Below are positions 1 through 6,340 of a stretch of 13,003 nt of DNA, in pieces; position 1 is the stretch's first letter; each line of letters begins with the position of its first letter. Made by a program: the position numbers and the translations under genes. Origin of the DNA: Frankiaceae bacterium (lineage in GTDB: Bacteria; Actinomycetota; Actinomycetes; JAVEEJ01). Below the pieces are notes generated by a model, which did not search any database, was not told the origin of the DNA, and saw only the letters and a program-made list of their open reading frames with translations. The stretch is taken from NCBI GenBank assembly GCA_030840515.1, contig JAVEEJ010000209.1, positions 1 to 13,003 of the forward strand, written 5' to 3'.

Positions 1-980
1 GGCGACACCCCGCCCCAGTCGTCGATGCCGGCGTCGACGAGCATCCGGGTCTCGTCCAGGTCGACGAGGTTGGGCGGCGCCTGCACCCGCATCGTGGGGC
101 CGAGCAGCAGTCGGGTTACCGCTACCGCCGCGGCGAGCTCCGCTGCTCCGACGTCGGTGGCCGAGCGCATCGCGGTGTCGGGCTTGGCGCGGAAGTTCTG
201 CACGAGGACTTCCTGGATCCCGCCGTACTCGCGCGCCACCTTGCGGATGGCCAGCAGCGTGTCGACCCGGTCGTGCGGCGTCTCACCGATGCCGAGGAGC
301 AGTCCGGTGGTGAAGGGGACGTTGCTGCGCCCGGCGTCCTCGAGGACACGCAGCCGCACTGCCGGGTCCTTGTCCGGACTGCCGACGTGCGCGGCCACGT
401 GCGCCGTTGTCTCGAGCATCATGCCCATGCTCGGCGCGACCGGCTTGAGCCGCTGCAGCTCCGCCCACGAGAGCACACCGGGATTGAGGTGCGGCAGCAG
501 ACCGGTCTCCTCGAGAACCGCGATCGCGGCGGCCCTCAGGTACTCCAGCGTGCTCGCATACCCGCGTTCCTCCAGCCACTCCGCTGCCTGCGTCCAGCGC
601 AGCTCAGGGCGGTCGCCGAGGGTGAACAGCGCCTCGGTGCAGCCCAGCGCCGCGCCGTCACGCGCGATGGCGACGACCTCGTCGAGCGGAAGGTAGGCCG
701 ACTCGACGCGGTGTGGTGCGGTGGCGAACGTGCAGTAGTGACAGCGGTCGCGGCACAGCCGCGTCAGCGGGATGAAGACCTTGCGGCTGTAGGTGATGAC
801 GCCCGGGCGGCCGACGGCGTCGAGCCCGCGGTCGCGCACCCGTCCGGCGTGCGAGGAGAGCTCAGCCAGCGCGTCGCCGCGCGCGGCGAGCAGCACTGCA
901 GCCTCGTCGCGGTCCAAGGACTTGCCGTCGCGGGCGCGCGCGAGTGCGCGCCGCAATCCCAGCGGCTCAGCCTCGGCCAT
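1..980 (-). CDS. fbiC: FO synthase, N-terminal (CofG-like) part, cut by window edge
   Basis: Radical SAM enzyme of coenzyme F420 synthesis. FO synthase couples the tyrosine-derived product of its CofH half to 5-amino-6-ribitylaminouracil; the CofG half forms the deazaflavin FO in the cytoplasm. The visible 326 residues start at ATG 978-980 and are open to the left edge. The radical SAM [4Fe-4S] motif CRDRCHYC is present (Cys76, Cys80, Cys83), followed by LFTLGDRPE (about 118-126), LLPHLNPGV (161-169), PSMGMMLETT (183-192), GSPDKDPAVRLR (200-211) and QNFRAKPDTAM (261-271). The order and wording match the start of actinobacterial FbiC closely. Because FbiC is usually the roughly 850-aa CofG-CofH fusion in Actinobacteria, I infer a fusion, but a stand-alone CofG cannot be excluded since the rest lies outside. 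No Shine-Dalgarno is seen; a TAGGCT hexamer 7 nt before the ATG suggests leaderless translation. It is divergent from fbiA. Confidence 0.93.
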   Translation of the reverse strand, partial: MAEAEPLGLRRALARARDGKSLDRDEAAVLLAARGDALAELSSHAGRVRDRGLDAVGRPGVITYSRKVFIPLTRLCRDRCHYCTFATAPHRVESAYLPLDEVVAIARDGAALGCTEALFTLGDRPELRWTQAAEWLEERGYASTLEYLRAAAIAVLEETGLLPHLNPGVLSWAELQRLKPVAPSMGMMLETTAHVAAHVGSPDKDPAVRLRVLEDAGRSNVPFTTGLLLGIGETPHDRVDTLLAIRKVAREYGGIQEVLVQNFRAKPDTAMRSATDVGAAELAAAVAVTRLLLGPTMRVQAPPNLVDLDETRMLVDAGIDDWGGVS

Positions 981-987
981 GCCCGCG

Positions 988-993
988 AGCCTA
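988..993 (-). promoter_or_regulatory. Candidate -10 box of fbiC, leaderless arrangement
   Basis: On the minus strand TAGGCT (TAnnnT type) lies 7 nt before the fbiC ATG, so transcription would begin at or next to the start codon. No Shine-Dalgarno precedes this ATG, which fits leaderless translation, common in Actinobacteria. No convincing -35 box is seen at 17-18 nt spacing. Confidence 0.42.
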
Positions 994-1004
994 TGACCGC
1001 CAGC

Positions 1005-1043
1005 TTCGGCCTGCGCCGCTCGGGCTGCGACGTTCGGCCTGCG
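1005..1043. repeat. Three-copy 14-bp tandem repeat in the fbiC-fbiA divergent spacer
   Basis: The 11-base core TTCGGCCTGCG begins at 1005 and again, identically, at 1033. A copy with two changes (CTCGGGCTGCG) begins at 1019, exactly 14 bp from each. The copies cover most of the spacer between two divergent F420 genes: the -35 zone of the putative fbiC promoter on one side and the region just before the fbiA ribosome-binding site (GAGGA, 1043-1047) on the other. The position suggests a regulator-binding array, but function is inferred only from location and periodicity. Confidence 0.6.
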
Positions 1044-1055
1044 AGGATCGGGCGC

Positions 1056-1997
1056 ATGCGCATCACGGTCTTGGCGGGTGGGATCGGCGCCGCGCGGTTC
1101 CTCCGCGGACTTCGGGCCGCTGTCCCCGATGCCGACGTCACGGTGATCGGCAACACCGGTGACGACATCACCTTGCACGGCCTGCGGATCTGCCCGGACC
1201 TCGACACCGTCATGTACACCCTCGGCGGAGGAATCCACGAAGGGCAGGGCTGGGGGCGCGAGGGGGAAACGTTCGCTGTCCAGGAGGAGCTCGCCGCCTA
1301 CGGTGCCGGCCCGGACTGGATGCACCTGGGCGACCGCGACATCGCCACCCACCTGATCCGCACCCGGATGCTCGACGCCGGCTACCCGCTCTCCGCGGTG
1401 ACCGCCGCCCTCTGCGAGCGGTGGAAGCCGGGCGTCGAGCTGGTGCCCATGAGCGATGACCGCGTCGAGACCCACGTCGTACTCGAAGGCCGTGCCGTGC
1501 ACTTCCAGGAGTGGTGGCTCGCGATGCGGGCTGCGGAGCCGGCGCAGGGCTTCGTCAGCATCGGCGCCGACACGGCCAGGCCCGCGCCCGGTGTGCTCGA
1601 CGCCATCGCCGGGGCCGACGTGGTGCTACTGCCACCGTCCAACCCCGTCGTGTCCATCGGCGCGATCCTCGCTGTGCCTGGCATTCGCGATGCCGTTGCG
1701 AGGACCCCGGCGCCGGTTGTCGGCCTCTCCCCCATCGTCGGGGGTGCCCCCGTGCGGGGCATGGCCGATGCGTGCCTGACCGCGATCGGTGTCGAGACTT
1801 CGGCGGCCGGCGTGGGTCGGCATTACGGCGCCCGGGCCGAGGGTGGCCTGCTGGACGGCTGGCTCGTCGACACCGCCGACGCGGGCACGGAGGTCCCGGG
1901 TCTTCCCGTGCTCGACGTGCCGCTGCTCATGACCTCTGTGCAGCTCACCGCCGCGATGGCGACGGCGGCGCTCGACCTCGCCGCGCGGGTCCGGTGA
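1056..1997 (+). CDS. fbiA: 2-phospho-L-lactate / PEP transferase of F420 biosynthesis (CofD family)
   Basis: Transfers the phospholactate- or, in mycobacteria, phosphoenolpyruvate-derived moiety from its guanosine-diphosphate-activated donor to FO, giving F420-0 or dehydro-F420-0. The product is 313 aa, normal for the family. It opens with the glycine-rich MRITVLAGGIGAARFLRG segment, followed by GNTGDD (32-37), the PDLDTVMYTL segment (47-56), LLPPSNPVVSIGAIL (191-205) and GLSPIVGG (223-230), all hallmarks of CofD/FbiA. ATG 1056 is chosen because the conserved N-terminus begins there and GAGGA at 1043-1047 sits 8 nt upstream; the open frame continues much further upstream, but only antisense to fbiC. 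The stop TGA (1995-1997) overlaps the GTG of fbiB by 4 bases, indicating one operon and translational coupling. Confidence 0.96.
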   Translation: MRITVLAGGIGAARFLRGLRAAVPDADVTVIGNTGDDITLHGLRICPDLDTVMYTLGGGIHEGQGWGREGETFAVQEELAAYGAGPDWMHLGDRDIATHLIRTRMLDAGYPLSAVTAALCERWKPGVELVPMSDDRVETHVVLEGRAVHFQEWWLAMRAAEPAQGFVSIGADTARPAPGVLDAIAGADVVLLPPSNPVVSIGAILAVPGIRDAVARTPAPVVGLSPIVGGAPVRGMADACLTAIGVETSAAGVGRHYGARAEGGLLDGWLVDTADAGTEVPGLPVLDVPLLMTSVQLTAAMATAALDLAARVR

Positions 1998-3271
1998 GGA
2001 TCGAGGCATTCGGAGTCGAAGGACTTCCGGAGATCGAGTACGGCGACTCGCTGGCGGCGTTGATCGCCGACCGGGCCGACCTGCGCGCGGGCGACGTCGT
2101 CGTCGTGACGTCGAAGGCGGTGTCCAAGGCCGAGGGCCGCGTGATCGCGGCAGCGGATCGCGAGGACGCGATCACCGCCGAGACGGTGCGGGTGGTCGCG
2201 CAGCGGGGTGCCACCCGGATCGTGGAGACCCGTCACGGGCTGGTGCTCGCCGCAGCCGGCGTCGACGCGAGCAACACCCCGGAGGGCACGGTGGCGCTGC
2301 TGCCGCTCGACCCGGACGCGAGCGCACGAGCGCTCCGCGCGCAGCTCCCGGCCGGAGTCGGCGTCGTCATCACAGACACCGCCGGGCGCCCATGGCGGGA
2401 AGGCCAGGTCGACATCGCGATCGGCAGTGCCGGCGTGCGTTCCCTGCTGGACCTGCGAGGTGGGGTGGACTCCTCAGGTCGCGTGCTCGACGCCACAGTC
2501 ACCGCGGTGGCTGACGAGGTCGCCGCACTCGCGGACCTGGTGAAGGGCAAGCTCGCCGGCGTTCCTGTTGCTGTGGTGCGCGGACTCGACGCTCTCGTCA
2601 CTGTCGAGGACGGTCCCGGTGCCCGTTCGTTGGTGCGACCGGCGGCCGACGACATGTTCCGCTTCGGGTCGCGAGAGGTCCTGGGATCGCGGCGAACCGT
2701 GCGTGAGTTCGCCGACCTTCCAGTCCCGAGATCCCTTGTGCTGCAGGCGATCTCGGCCGCGATCACGGCTCCTGCGCCGCACCACAGTGTGCCGTGGCGG
2801 TTCGTGCTGGTGGAGTCCGAGGCACGCCGTACTCGCCTCCTCGACGTCATGCGCGAGGCCTGGGAACGCGACCTGCGAGCGGATGGCTTCACCGACGAGC
2901 AGGTCGGCAGACGACTGCGTCGAGGGGACGTGCTGCGGCGCGCGCCCTACCTGGTGGTTCCCTGCCTCGTGGCAGAGGCCGCCCACGACTACGCCGACGA
3001 GCGCCGGCAGAGCGCGGAGCGGGCGATGTTCCTCGTCGCGATGGGTGCGGGCGTGGAGAACTTCCTGGTAGCCCTCGCAGTCGAGGGACTGGGCTCGGCC
3101 TGGGTGTCGAGCACGCTGTTCTGCCAGGACGCGGTGCGCGCGGAGCTCGGTCTGCTCGCTGGGTGGGACCCGATGGGCGCGGTCGCGGTGGGCTACCCAG
3201 CAGGGAGCCCGCCTCCGCGGCCGGAGCGAGCAGCAGCCGACGTCACGGTGGTGCTGACCGACGAGCTATGA
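1994..3271 (+). CDS. fbiB: Bifunctional F420:gamma-L-glutamyl ligase / FMN-dependent dehydro-F420 reductase
   Basis: 425-aa two-domain enzyme. Residues about 1-225 are the CofE-type ligase that adds gamma-linked glutamates to F420-0 using GTP. The segment from VVTSKAVSKAEGR (37-49) through GVDASN (89-94) to TDTAGRPWREGQVDIAIG (127-144) carries the conserved metal/GTP-binding residues. Residues about 230-410 are a nitroreductase-fold FMN domain: RRTVREF (233-239), APHHSVPWRF (260-270) and GLGSAWVSS (366-373). In mycobacteria this half reduces the dehydro form of F420-0. The start is GTG 1994-1996, overlapping the fbiA stop (GTGA), with no strong Shine-Dalgarno, so it probably relies on coupling to fbiA. 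Length is close to mycobacterial FbiB. The TGA at 3269-3271 overlaps the stop of the convergent small gene. Confidence 0.96.
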   Translation: MRIEAFGVEGLPEIEYGDSLAALIADRADLRAGDVVVVTSKAVSKAEGRVIAAADREDAITAETVRVVAQRGATRIVETRHGLVLAAAGVDASNTPEGTVALLPLDPDASARALRAQLPAGVGVVITDTAGRPWREGQVDIAIGSAGVRSLLDLRGGVDSSGRVLDATVTAVADEVAALADLVKGKLAGVPVAVVRGLDALVTVEDGPGARSLVRPAADDMFRFGSREVLGSRRTVREFADLPVPRSLVLQAISAAITAPAPHHSVPWRFVLVESEARRTRLLDVMREAWERDLRADGFTDEQVGRRLRRGDVLRRAPYLVVPCLVAEAAHDYADERRQSAERAMFLVAMGAGVENFLVALAVEGLGSAWVSSTLFCQDAVRAELGLLAGWDPMGAVAVGYPAGSPPPRPERAAADVTVVLTDEL

Positions 3272-3511
3272 GTCGACAGTCTCCCCGTCGGCGTTGGCCG
3301 CGGTGTTGGGCAGGTCTGCTCCGCGGCGGGTGAGCGTCCAACCGGCCTCGGTCAGACGGGAGCGGAGCACGAGCTCAGCCAGGCGCTTGGCATCGGCAGC
3401 CTCGAGGACTGCCTTCTCGTCGGTGTCGCCGGCCGCGCTGGCCAGCGAGTCAACCGAGCGCAGATAGGCACGGAAGGCGCCTTGCAGGCGTTCGTCATCG
3501 AACTCGGACAC
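3266..3511 (-). CDS. Small uncharacterised acidic protein (81 aa)
   Basis: I do not recognise a family. The product is mainly alpha-helical in appearance, acidic in its first half, and rich in Ala, Leu, Glu and Arg; residues about 7-55 could form two or three helices, followed by LTEAGWTLTRRG (about 54-65). There is no signal peptide or membrane segment. The start is GTG at 3509-3511, with AGGA (minus strand, 3520-3523) 8 nt upstream, which supports real translation. The stop TAG (3266-3268) lies inside the last codons of fbiB, so the two genes converge with a 6-bp overlap. It lies 95 bp downstream of the glycosylase gene on the same strand and could be co-transcribed. An alternative is that it is a spurious frame, but the ribosome site and the compact fit argue for a gene. 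Confidence 0.65.
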   Translation of the reverse strand: MSEFDDERLQGAFRAYLRSVDSLASAAGDTDEKAVLEAADAKRLAELVLRSRLTEAGWTLTRRGADLPNTAANADGETVDS

Positions 3512-3606
3512 AGCTCGAATCCTGTCAGATCGGATGGGAGAACCCGGTCACGCAGCGCCGTTCTCGCGCCACGCTTCGCTAACCACGCTGTGAGCATCGG
3601 GACGAA

Positions 3607-4533
3607 TCAGATCGACCTGTAGTCACGCGGAGCGAAACGGGGCGCTCGGCGCTCCGGCCGCGGCCCGGCCAGCTCGAGGAGCCTGACCACGCGGTAGCGG
3701 TGCGGCCGGAACGGCTCCAGCAGCTCCAGCATCCGGGCGTCGTCGGCTCCGCGCTCGCCGGCCAGGGCGAAGCCGACCAGCTTGGGCAGGTTGTAGTCAC
3801 CGACGCTGACCGCGTCGGCGTCGCCCAGGGCGCGCTGCGCGACCTCCGCACTGGTCCACGGGCCGACCCCCGGCACCAGCTGCAGCCGGCGATGCGCTTC
3901 GGGGAGCGGGAGTTCGACGCACTCCTCCAGCCGACCCGCGACCCGGCTGACCCGCACCGCCGTCGCCGAGCGCTGCGGGCCCACCCCGGCTCGGTGCCAG
4001 TCCCACGACGGGATCATCGTGAGCCGGCTCGGCGACGGCACGACCCGCATCCCGCTGGGCGCCGGACCTGGCGCCGGGGTGCCGAAGCGCCAGAGCAGCT
4101 CGCGCCAGGACCGATGCGCCTCAGTGCCGGTGACCTTCTGCTCGAGCACGGCGGGGAGCAGCGCCTCGAGCACCCGGCTCGTGCGCCCGACGCGCAGGCC
4201 GCCGTGTCGGCGATGCACCTGGCGTAACGGCGGCGTGAGGACCTCGTCGTAGCCGCTGTCGTCGTCGCGGGCGCCGAGCAGGTCCGGCACGCCGCCGACT
4301 GCCCAGTCCGCCCCCGGGCCCCATGCCTCGGCGCGCACCTCACCGCTCGGGGCGTGCGTCGTGATCCGCAGGGTGGCGCCACCTGTGGGGGCGAGCGTGG
4401 TCCTCCAGATTGCGCCGTCGGCGGCGACGCGATGCGTCGGGTCGCCGTGGCCGCGGCGCAACGGTGACAGGGTCCCGCTGACGTCCAGTGCACGTCCCGG
4501 GCGCCAGACGATGGCGGCGGTCGGCGTGGTCAC
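3607..4533 (-). CDS. DNA-3-methyladenine glycosylase II-like (HhH-GPD family)
   Basis: Base-excision repair glycosylase of the AlkA/HhH-GPD superfamily, expected to remove alkylated bases from DNA. It is 308 aa. An N-terminal region of about 115 residues lacks familiar motifs but resembles the AlkA N-terminal beta domain in placement. VLEALLPAVLEQKVTG (121-136) corresponds to the first core helices. The helix-hairpin-helix is LQLVPGVGPWTSAEVA (217-232), and the catalytic aspartate is Asp246 in SVGDYNLP, matching the VGD motif of AlkA. RPHRYRVVRLL (276-286) matches the C-terminal helix. No Cys-rich iron-sulphur motif is seen, so this is not the MutY/Nth type. Start GTG 4531-4533; no good Shine-Dalgarno precedes it. 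It is divergent from the DUF3105 gene, with only 38 bp between the two starts. Substrate range cannot be told from sequence. Confidence 0.85.
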   Translation of the reverse strand: MTTPTAAIVWRPGRALDVSGTLSPLRRGHGDPTHRVAADGAIWRTTLAPTGGATLRITTHAPSGEVRAEAWGPGADWAVGGVPDLLGARDDDSGYDEVLTPPLRQVHRRHGGLRVGRTSRVLEALLPAVLEQKVTGTEAHRSWRELLWRFGTPAPGPAPSGMRVVPSPSRLTMIPSWDWHRAGVGPQRSATAVRVSRVAGRLEECVELPLPEAHRRLQLVPGVGPWTSAEVAQRALGDADAVSVGDYNLPKLVGFALAGERGADDARMLELLEPFRPHRYRVVRLLELAGPRPERRAPRFAPRDYRSI

Positions 4534-4534
4534 A

Positions 4535-4563
4535 GGGACAGTGTGAAGCCCTCTGCCTAGACT
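4535..4563 (+). promoter_or_regulatory. Promoter of the DUF3105 gene, leaderless type
   Basis: A -35-like GGGACA (4535-4540, four of six bases matching TTGACA) and a -10 TAGACT (4558-4563) are separated by exactly 17 bp. The GTG start at 4572 lies 8 nt beyond the -10, where transcription would begin. The gene has no Shine-Dalgarno. Spacing and position together make this the best-supported promoter in the window; it begins 1 bp from the divergent glycosylase start codon. Confidence 0.55.
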
Positions 4564-4571
4564 CCCGGCCC

Positions 4572-5264
4572 GTGGCCAAGAACAAGCGGATCGAGAAGCA
4601 GACCCGGCGCGCCGAGGCCGAGCGGCTCAGGGCCGAGGCGAGGCGCGCGGAGCGACGGCGCAACTTCCTCGCCTACGGCTCGGCCGCGCTCATCGCCGTG
4701 ATCATCCTCGGGCTGGCGATCATCCCGCCGCTCTGGAAGTCCGCACACGACCCGGCCAAGAAGCCGATCGCCTCCTTCGGTGTGAAGGCCTCCGCGGCCG
4801 GCTGCACCGACGTGAAGGTCACCGACACCCGCCGTGACCACGTGACCAAGCCGGTCACGGACTACAAGAACATCCCCCCGGCATCCGGCCCGCACTTCCA
4901 GAACGAGACCTCCCCCGACACCAGCACCACGCGCTACTTCCCGCCGGACTACAAGACGGTGGTCGAGACCTACGTGCACAACCTCGAGCACGGATACCTC
5001 GTGGTCTGGTACGCGCCCGACCTGAGCAAGGCCGACCTCAAGAACCTCAAGTACATCGCGGCGCGCGCCGCCAAGGACCGCACGGCGAACAAGGTCAAGG
5101 TCGTGCCGTGGCCGAAGGACCGCGGCACCTTCCCAGCCGGCAAGAAGATCGCCATCACGGCCTGGGGCTCCGAGCAGACCTGCGACAGCGTCAGCGGTCA
5201 GGCGGTCGGCAACTTCTCCAAGGCTCACCCGGTCAAGGACGCGCCTGAGCCCACCTCACCCTGA
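4572..5264 (+). CDS. DUF3105 membrane-anchored protein
   Basis: 230-aa protein of the DUF3105 family; function unknown. Residues 1-31 are highly charged (KNKRIEKQTRRAEAERLR and onward), predicted helical or coiled-coil and probably cytoplasmic. Residues about 32-52 form one transmembrane helix (ALIAVIILGLAII core). The remaining roughly 175 residues are probably outside. The family motifs are present: IPPASGPH (101-108) and VHNLEHGYLVVWY (135-147). Two cysteines in the outer domain (Cys78, Cys204) could form a disulphide. Start GTG 4572-4574 is chosen because conserved sequence and codon bias begin there and a well-spaced promoter ends 8 nt before it; the open frame upstream is antisense to the glycosylase. 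It converges on the mannose-1-phosphate guanylyltransferase gene with a 12-bp gap between stops. A role in the envelope is only suggested by topology and neighbours. Confidence 0.88.
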   Translation: MAKNKRIEKQTRRAEAERLRAEARRAERRRNFLAYGSAALIAVIILGLAIIPPLWKSAHDPAKKPIASFGVKASAAGCTDVKVTDTRRDHVTKPVTDYKNIPPASGPHFQNETSPDTSTTRYFPPDYKTVVETYVHNLEHGYLVVWYAPDLSKADLKNLKYIAARAAKDRTANKVKVVPWPKDRGTFPAGKKIAITAWGSEQTCDSVSGQAVGNFSKAHPVKDAPEPTSP

Positions 5265-5281
5265 CGCCCTTCGAGGTCAGG
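5260..5281. terminator. Possible bidirectional terminator hairpin between convergent genes
   Basis: A 6-bp inverted repeat (CCTGAC at 5260-5265, GTCAGG at 5276-5281) with a 10-nt loop spans the stop codons of both convergent genes. It could form in either transcript. No T-run follows on either side and the stem is short, so this is a weak candidate. Confidence 0.33.
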
Positions 5282-6338
5282 CGTGCCCGGGATGTGACTG
5301 GGCGACGAGCGCCTGCAGCTCCTTGACGCGCTGCGCGTCCTCGGCGCGGCACACCAGGGTGGCTTGCGCGGTGTGCACCACCACCAGTCCCTCGACGCCG
5401 AGCAGGGTGACGAGATGCGCCGGGTCGTCGGACGCGACGACGCAGTCATGGGCGTCGAGTACGACGACCTCCCCGACGAGCGCGTTGCCGTCGCCGTCAC
5501 GTCCCGCGGCGTCGCCGAACGCGGTCCACGAACCCACGTCGGTCCAGGAGGCCAGCAGCGGGACGGCCGCGACGGTGAAGCCGGAGCCCGCCTCGGCGGC
5601 GGGCTCCATGACGCCGCGGTCGACGGACAGCTTGGGCAGCGCGGCCCAGGCCGCCTCGTCGAGGTCGCCGGGTGACGCGGACGCCGTCGCCGCGTGCGCC
5701 GGTGCGAAGGCCTCGGCAGCCGCAAGCAGATCCGCCGCGCGCCAGGTGAACATGCCCGAGTTCCACAAGAAGCGATCGGGACCCGACGCCAGCATCTGCT
5801 CGGCGTCCTCGAGCGCCGGCTTCTCCCGGAAGCTGGCCACCCGGCGACCGCCCTGCACCGGGTCAGCGAGCTCGAGCCAGCCGTAGCCGGTAGCGGCGTG
5901 GTCGGGCACCACTCCGTAGGTGACCAGGGTGCGCGGGTCGGCCTCGGCGAGGGCGAAGCCCAGCTCGACCGCGGAGACGAGCTGCTCCTGCGGCCTGATG
6001 ACGTGGTCCGCGGTGAGGACAGCGACGACGGCCTCAGGATCGACCTCGCTGACGGCGCGCATCGCGAGGCAGAGCGCGGCGAGGGTGTCGCGCCCACTGG
6101 GCTCGACCACGGTCCGCTGCGGCGCGACGCGGCTGACCGTCCCGCCTGCCGCGGTGACGAGCTCAGCGCTCGCCGCCAGCCACACCTGGTCGCCGGCGAG
6201 GGCCGCGGCGCGCTGGAGGGCCAGGTCGAGCAGCGAGGTGTCCTGCAGGAGCGGGAGCAGCTGCTTGGGACGACCCGCTCTGGACCACGGCCACAGCCGG
6301 GTGCCCTGCCCTCCCGCGAGGACGACGGCGTGCCGCAC
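5277..6338 (-). CDS. manC: Mannose-1-phosphate guanylyltransferase (GDP-mannose synthesis)
   Basis: Cytoplasmic nucleotidyltransferase making GDP-mannose from GTP and mannose 1-phosphate, the donor for mannosylated glycans and glycolipids. The 353-aa product carries the full signature: GGQGTRLWPWSR (9-20), PKQ (24-26), EPSGRDT (79-85, a variant of the usual GRNT), TADHVI (109-114), GYGWLE (151-156), FREKP (170-174), WNSGMFTWR (192-200) and WTDVGSW (265-271). It has only the transferase domain; the C-terminal cupin isomerase domain of bifunctional AlgA-type enzymes is absent, as in mycobacterial ManB. Start GTG 6336-6338 comes 2 nt after the stop of the upstream glycosyltransferase, with no separate promoter or strong ribosome site, so coupled translation is likely. 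In Actinobacteria this gene is called manB or manC; a related glucose/NDP-sugar transferase is less likely given the motifs. Confidence 0.92.
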   Translation of the reverse strand: MRHAVVLAGGQGTRLWPWSRAGRPKQLLPLLQDTSLLDLALQRAAALAGDQVWLAASAELVTAAGGTVSRVAPQRTVVEPSGRDTLAALCLAMRAVSEVDPEAVVAVLTADHVIRPQEQLVSAVELGFALAEADPRTLVTYGVVPDHAATGYGWLELADPVQGGRRVASFREKPALEDAEQMLASGPDRFLWNSGMFTWRAADLLAAAEAFAPAHAATASASPGDLDEAAWAALPKLSVDRGVMEPAAEAGSGFTVAAVPLLASWTDVGSWTAFGDAAGRDGDGNALVGEVVVLDAHDCVVASDDPAHLVTLLGVEGLVVVHTAQATLVCRAEDAQRVKELQALVAQSHPGHA

Positions 6339-6340
6339 GC

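Noticed and set aside
273..1055. Open frame extending upstream of fbiA by about 260 codons
   Set aside because: It lies antisense to the clearly conserved fbiC coding sequence and has no family motifs; conserved FbiA sequence begins at 1056 after a good ribosome site.
1511..1993. Upstream open extension of the fbiB frame inside fbiA
   Set aside because: Arg/Gly-rich out-of-frame translation of fbiA. The CofE domain starts at GTG 1994.
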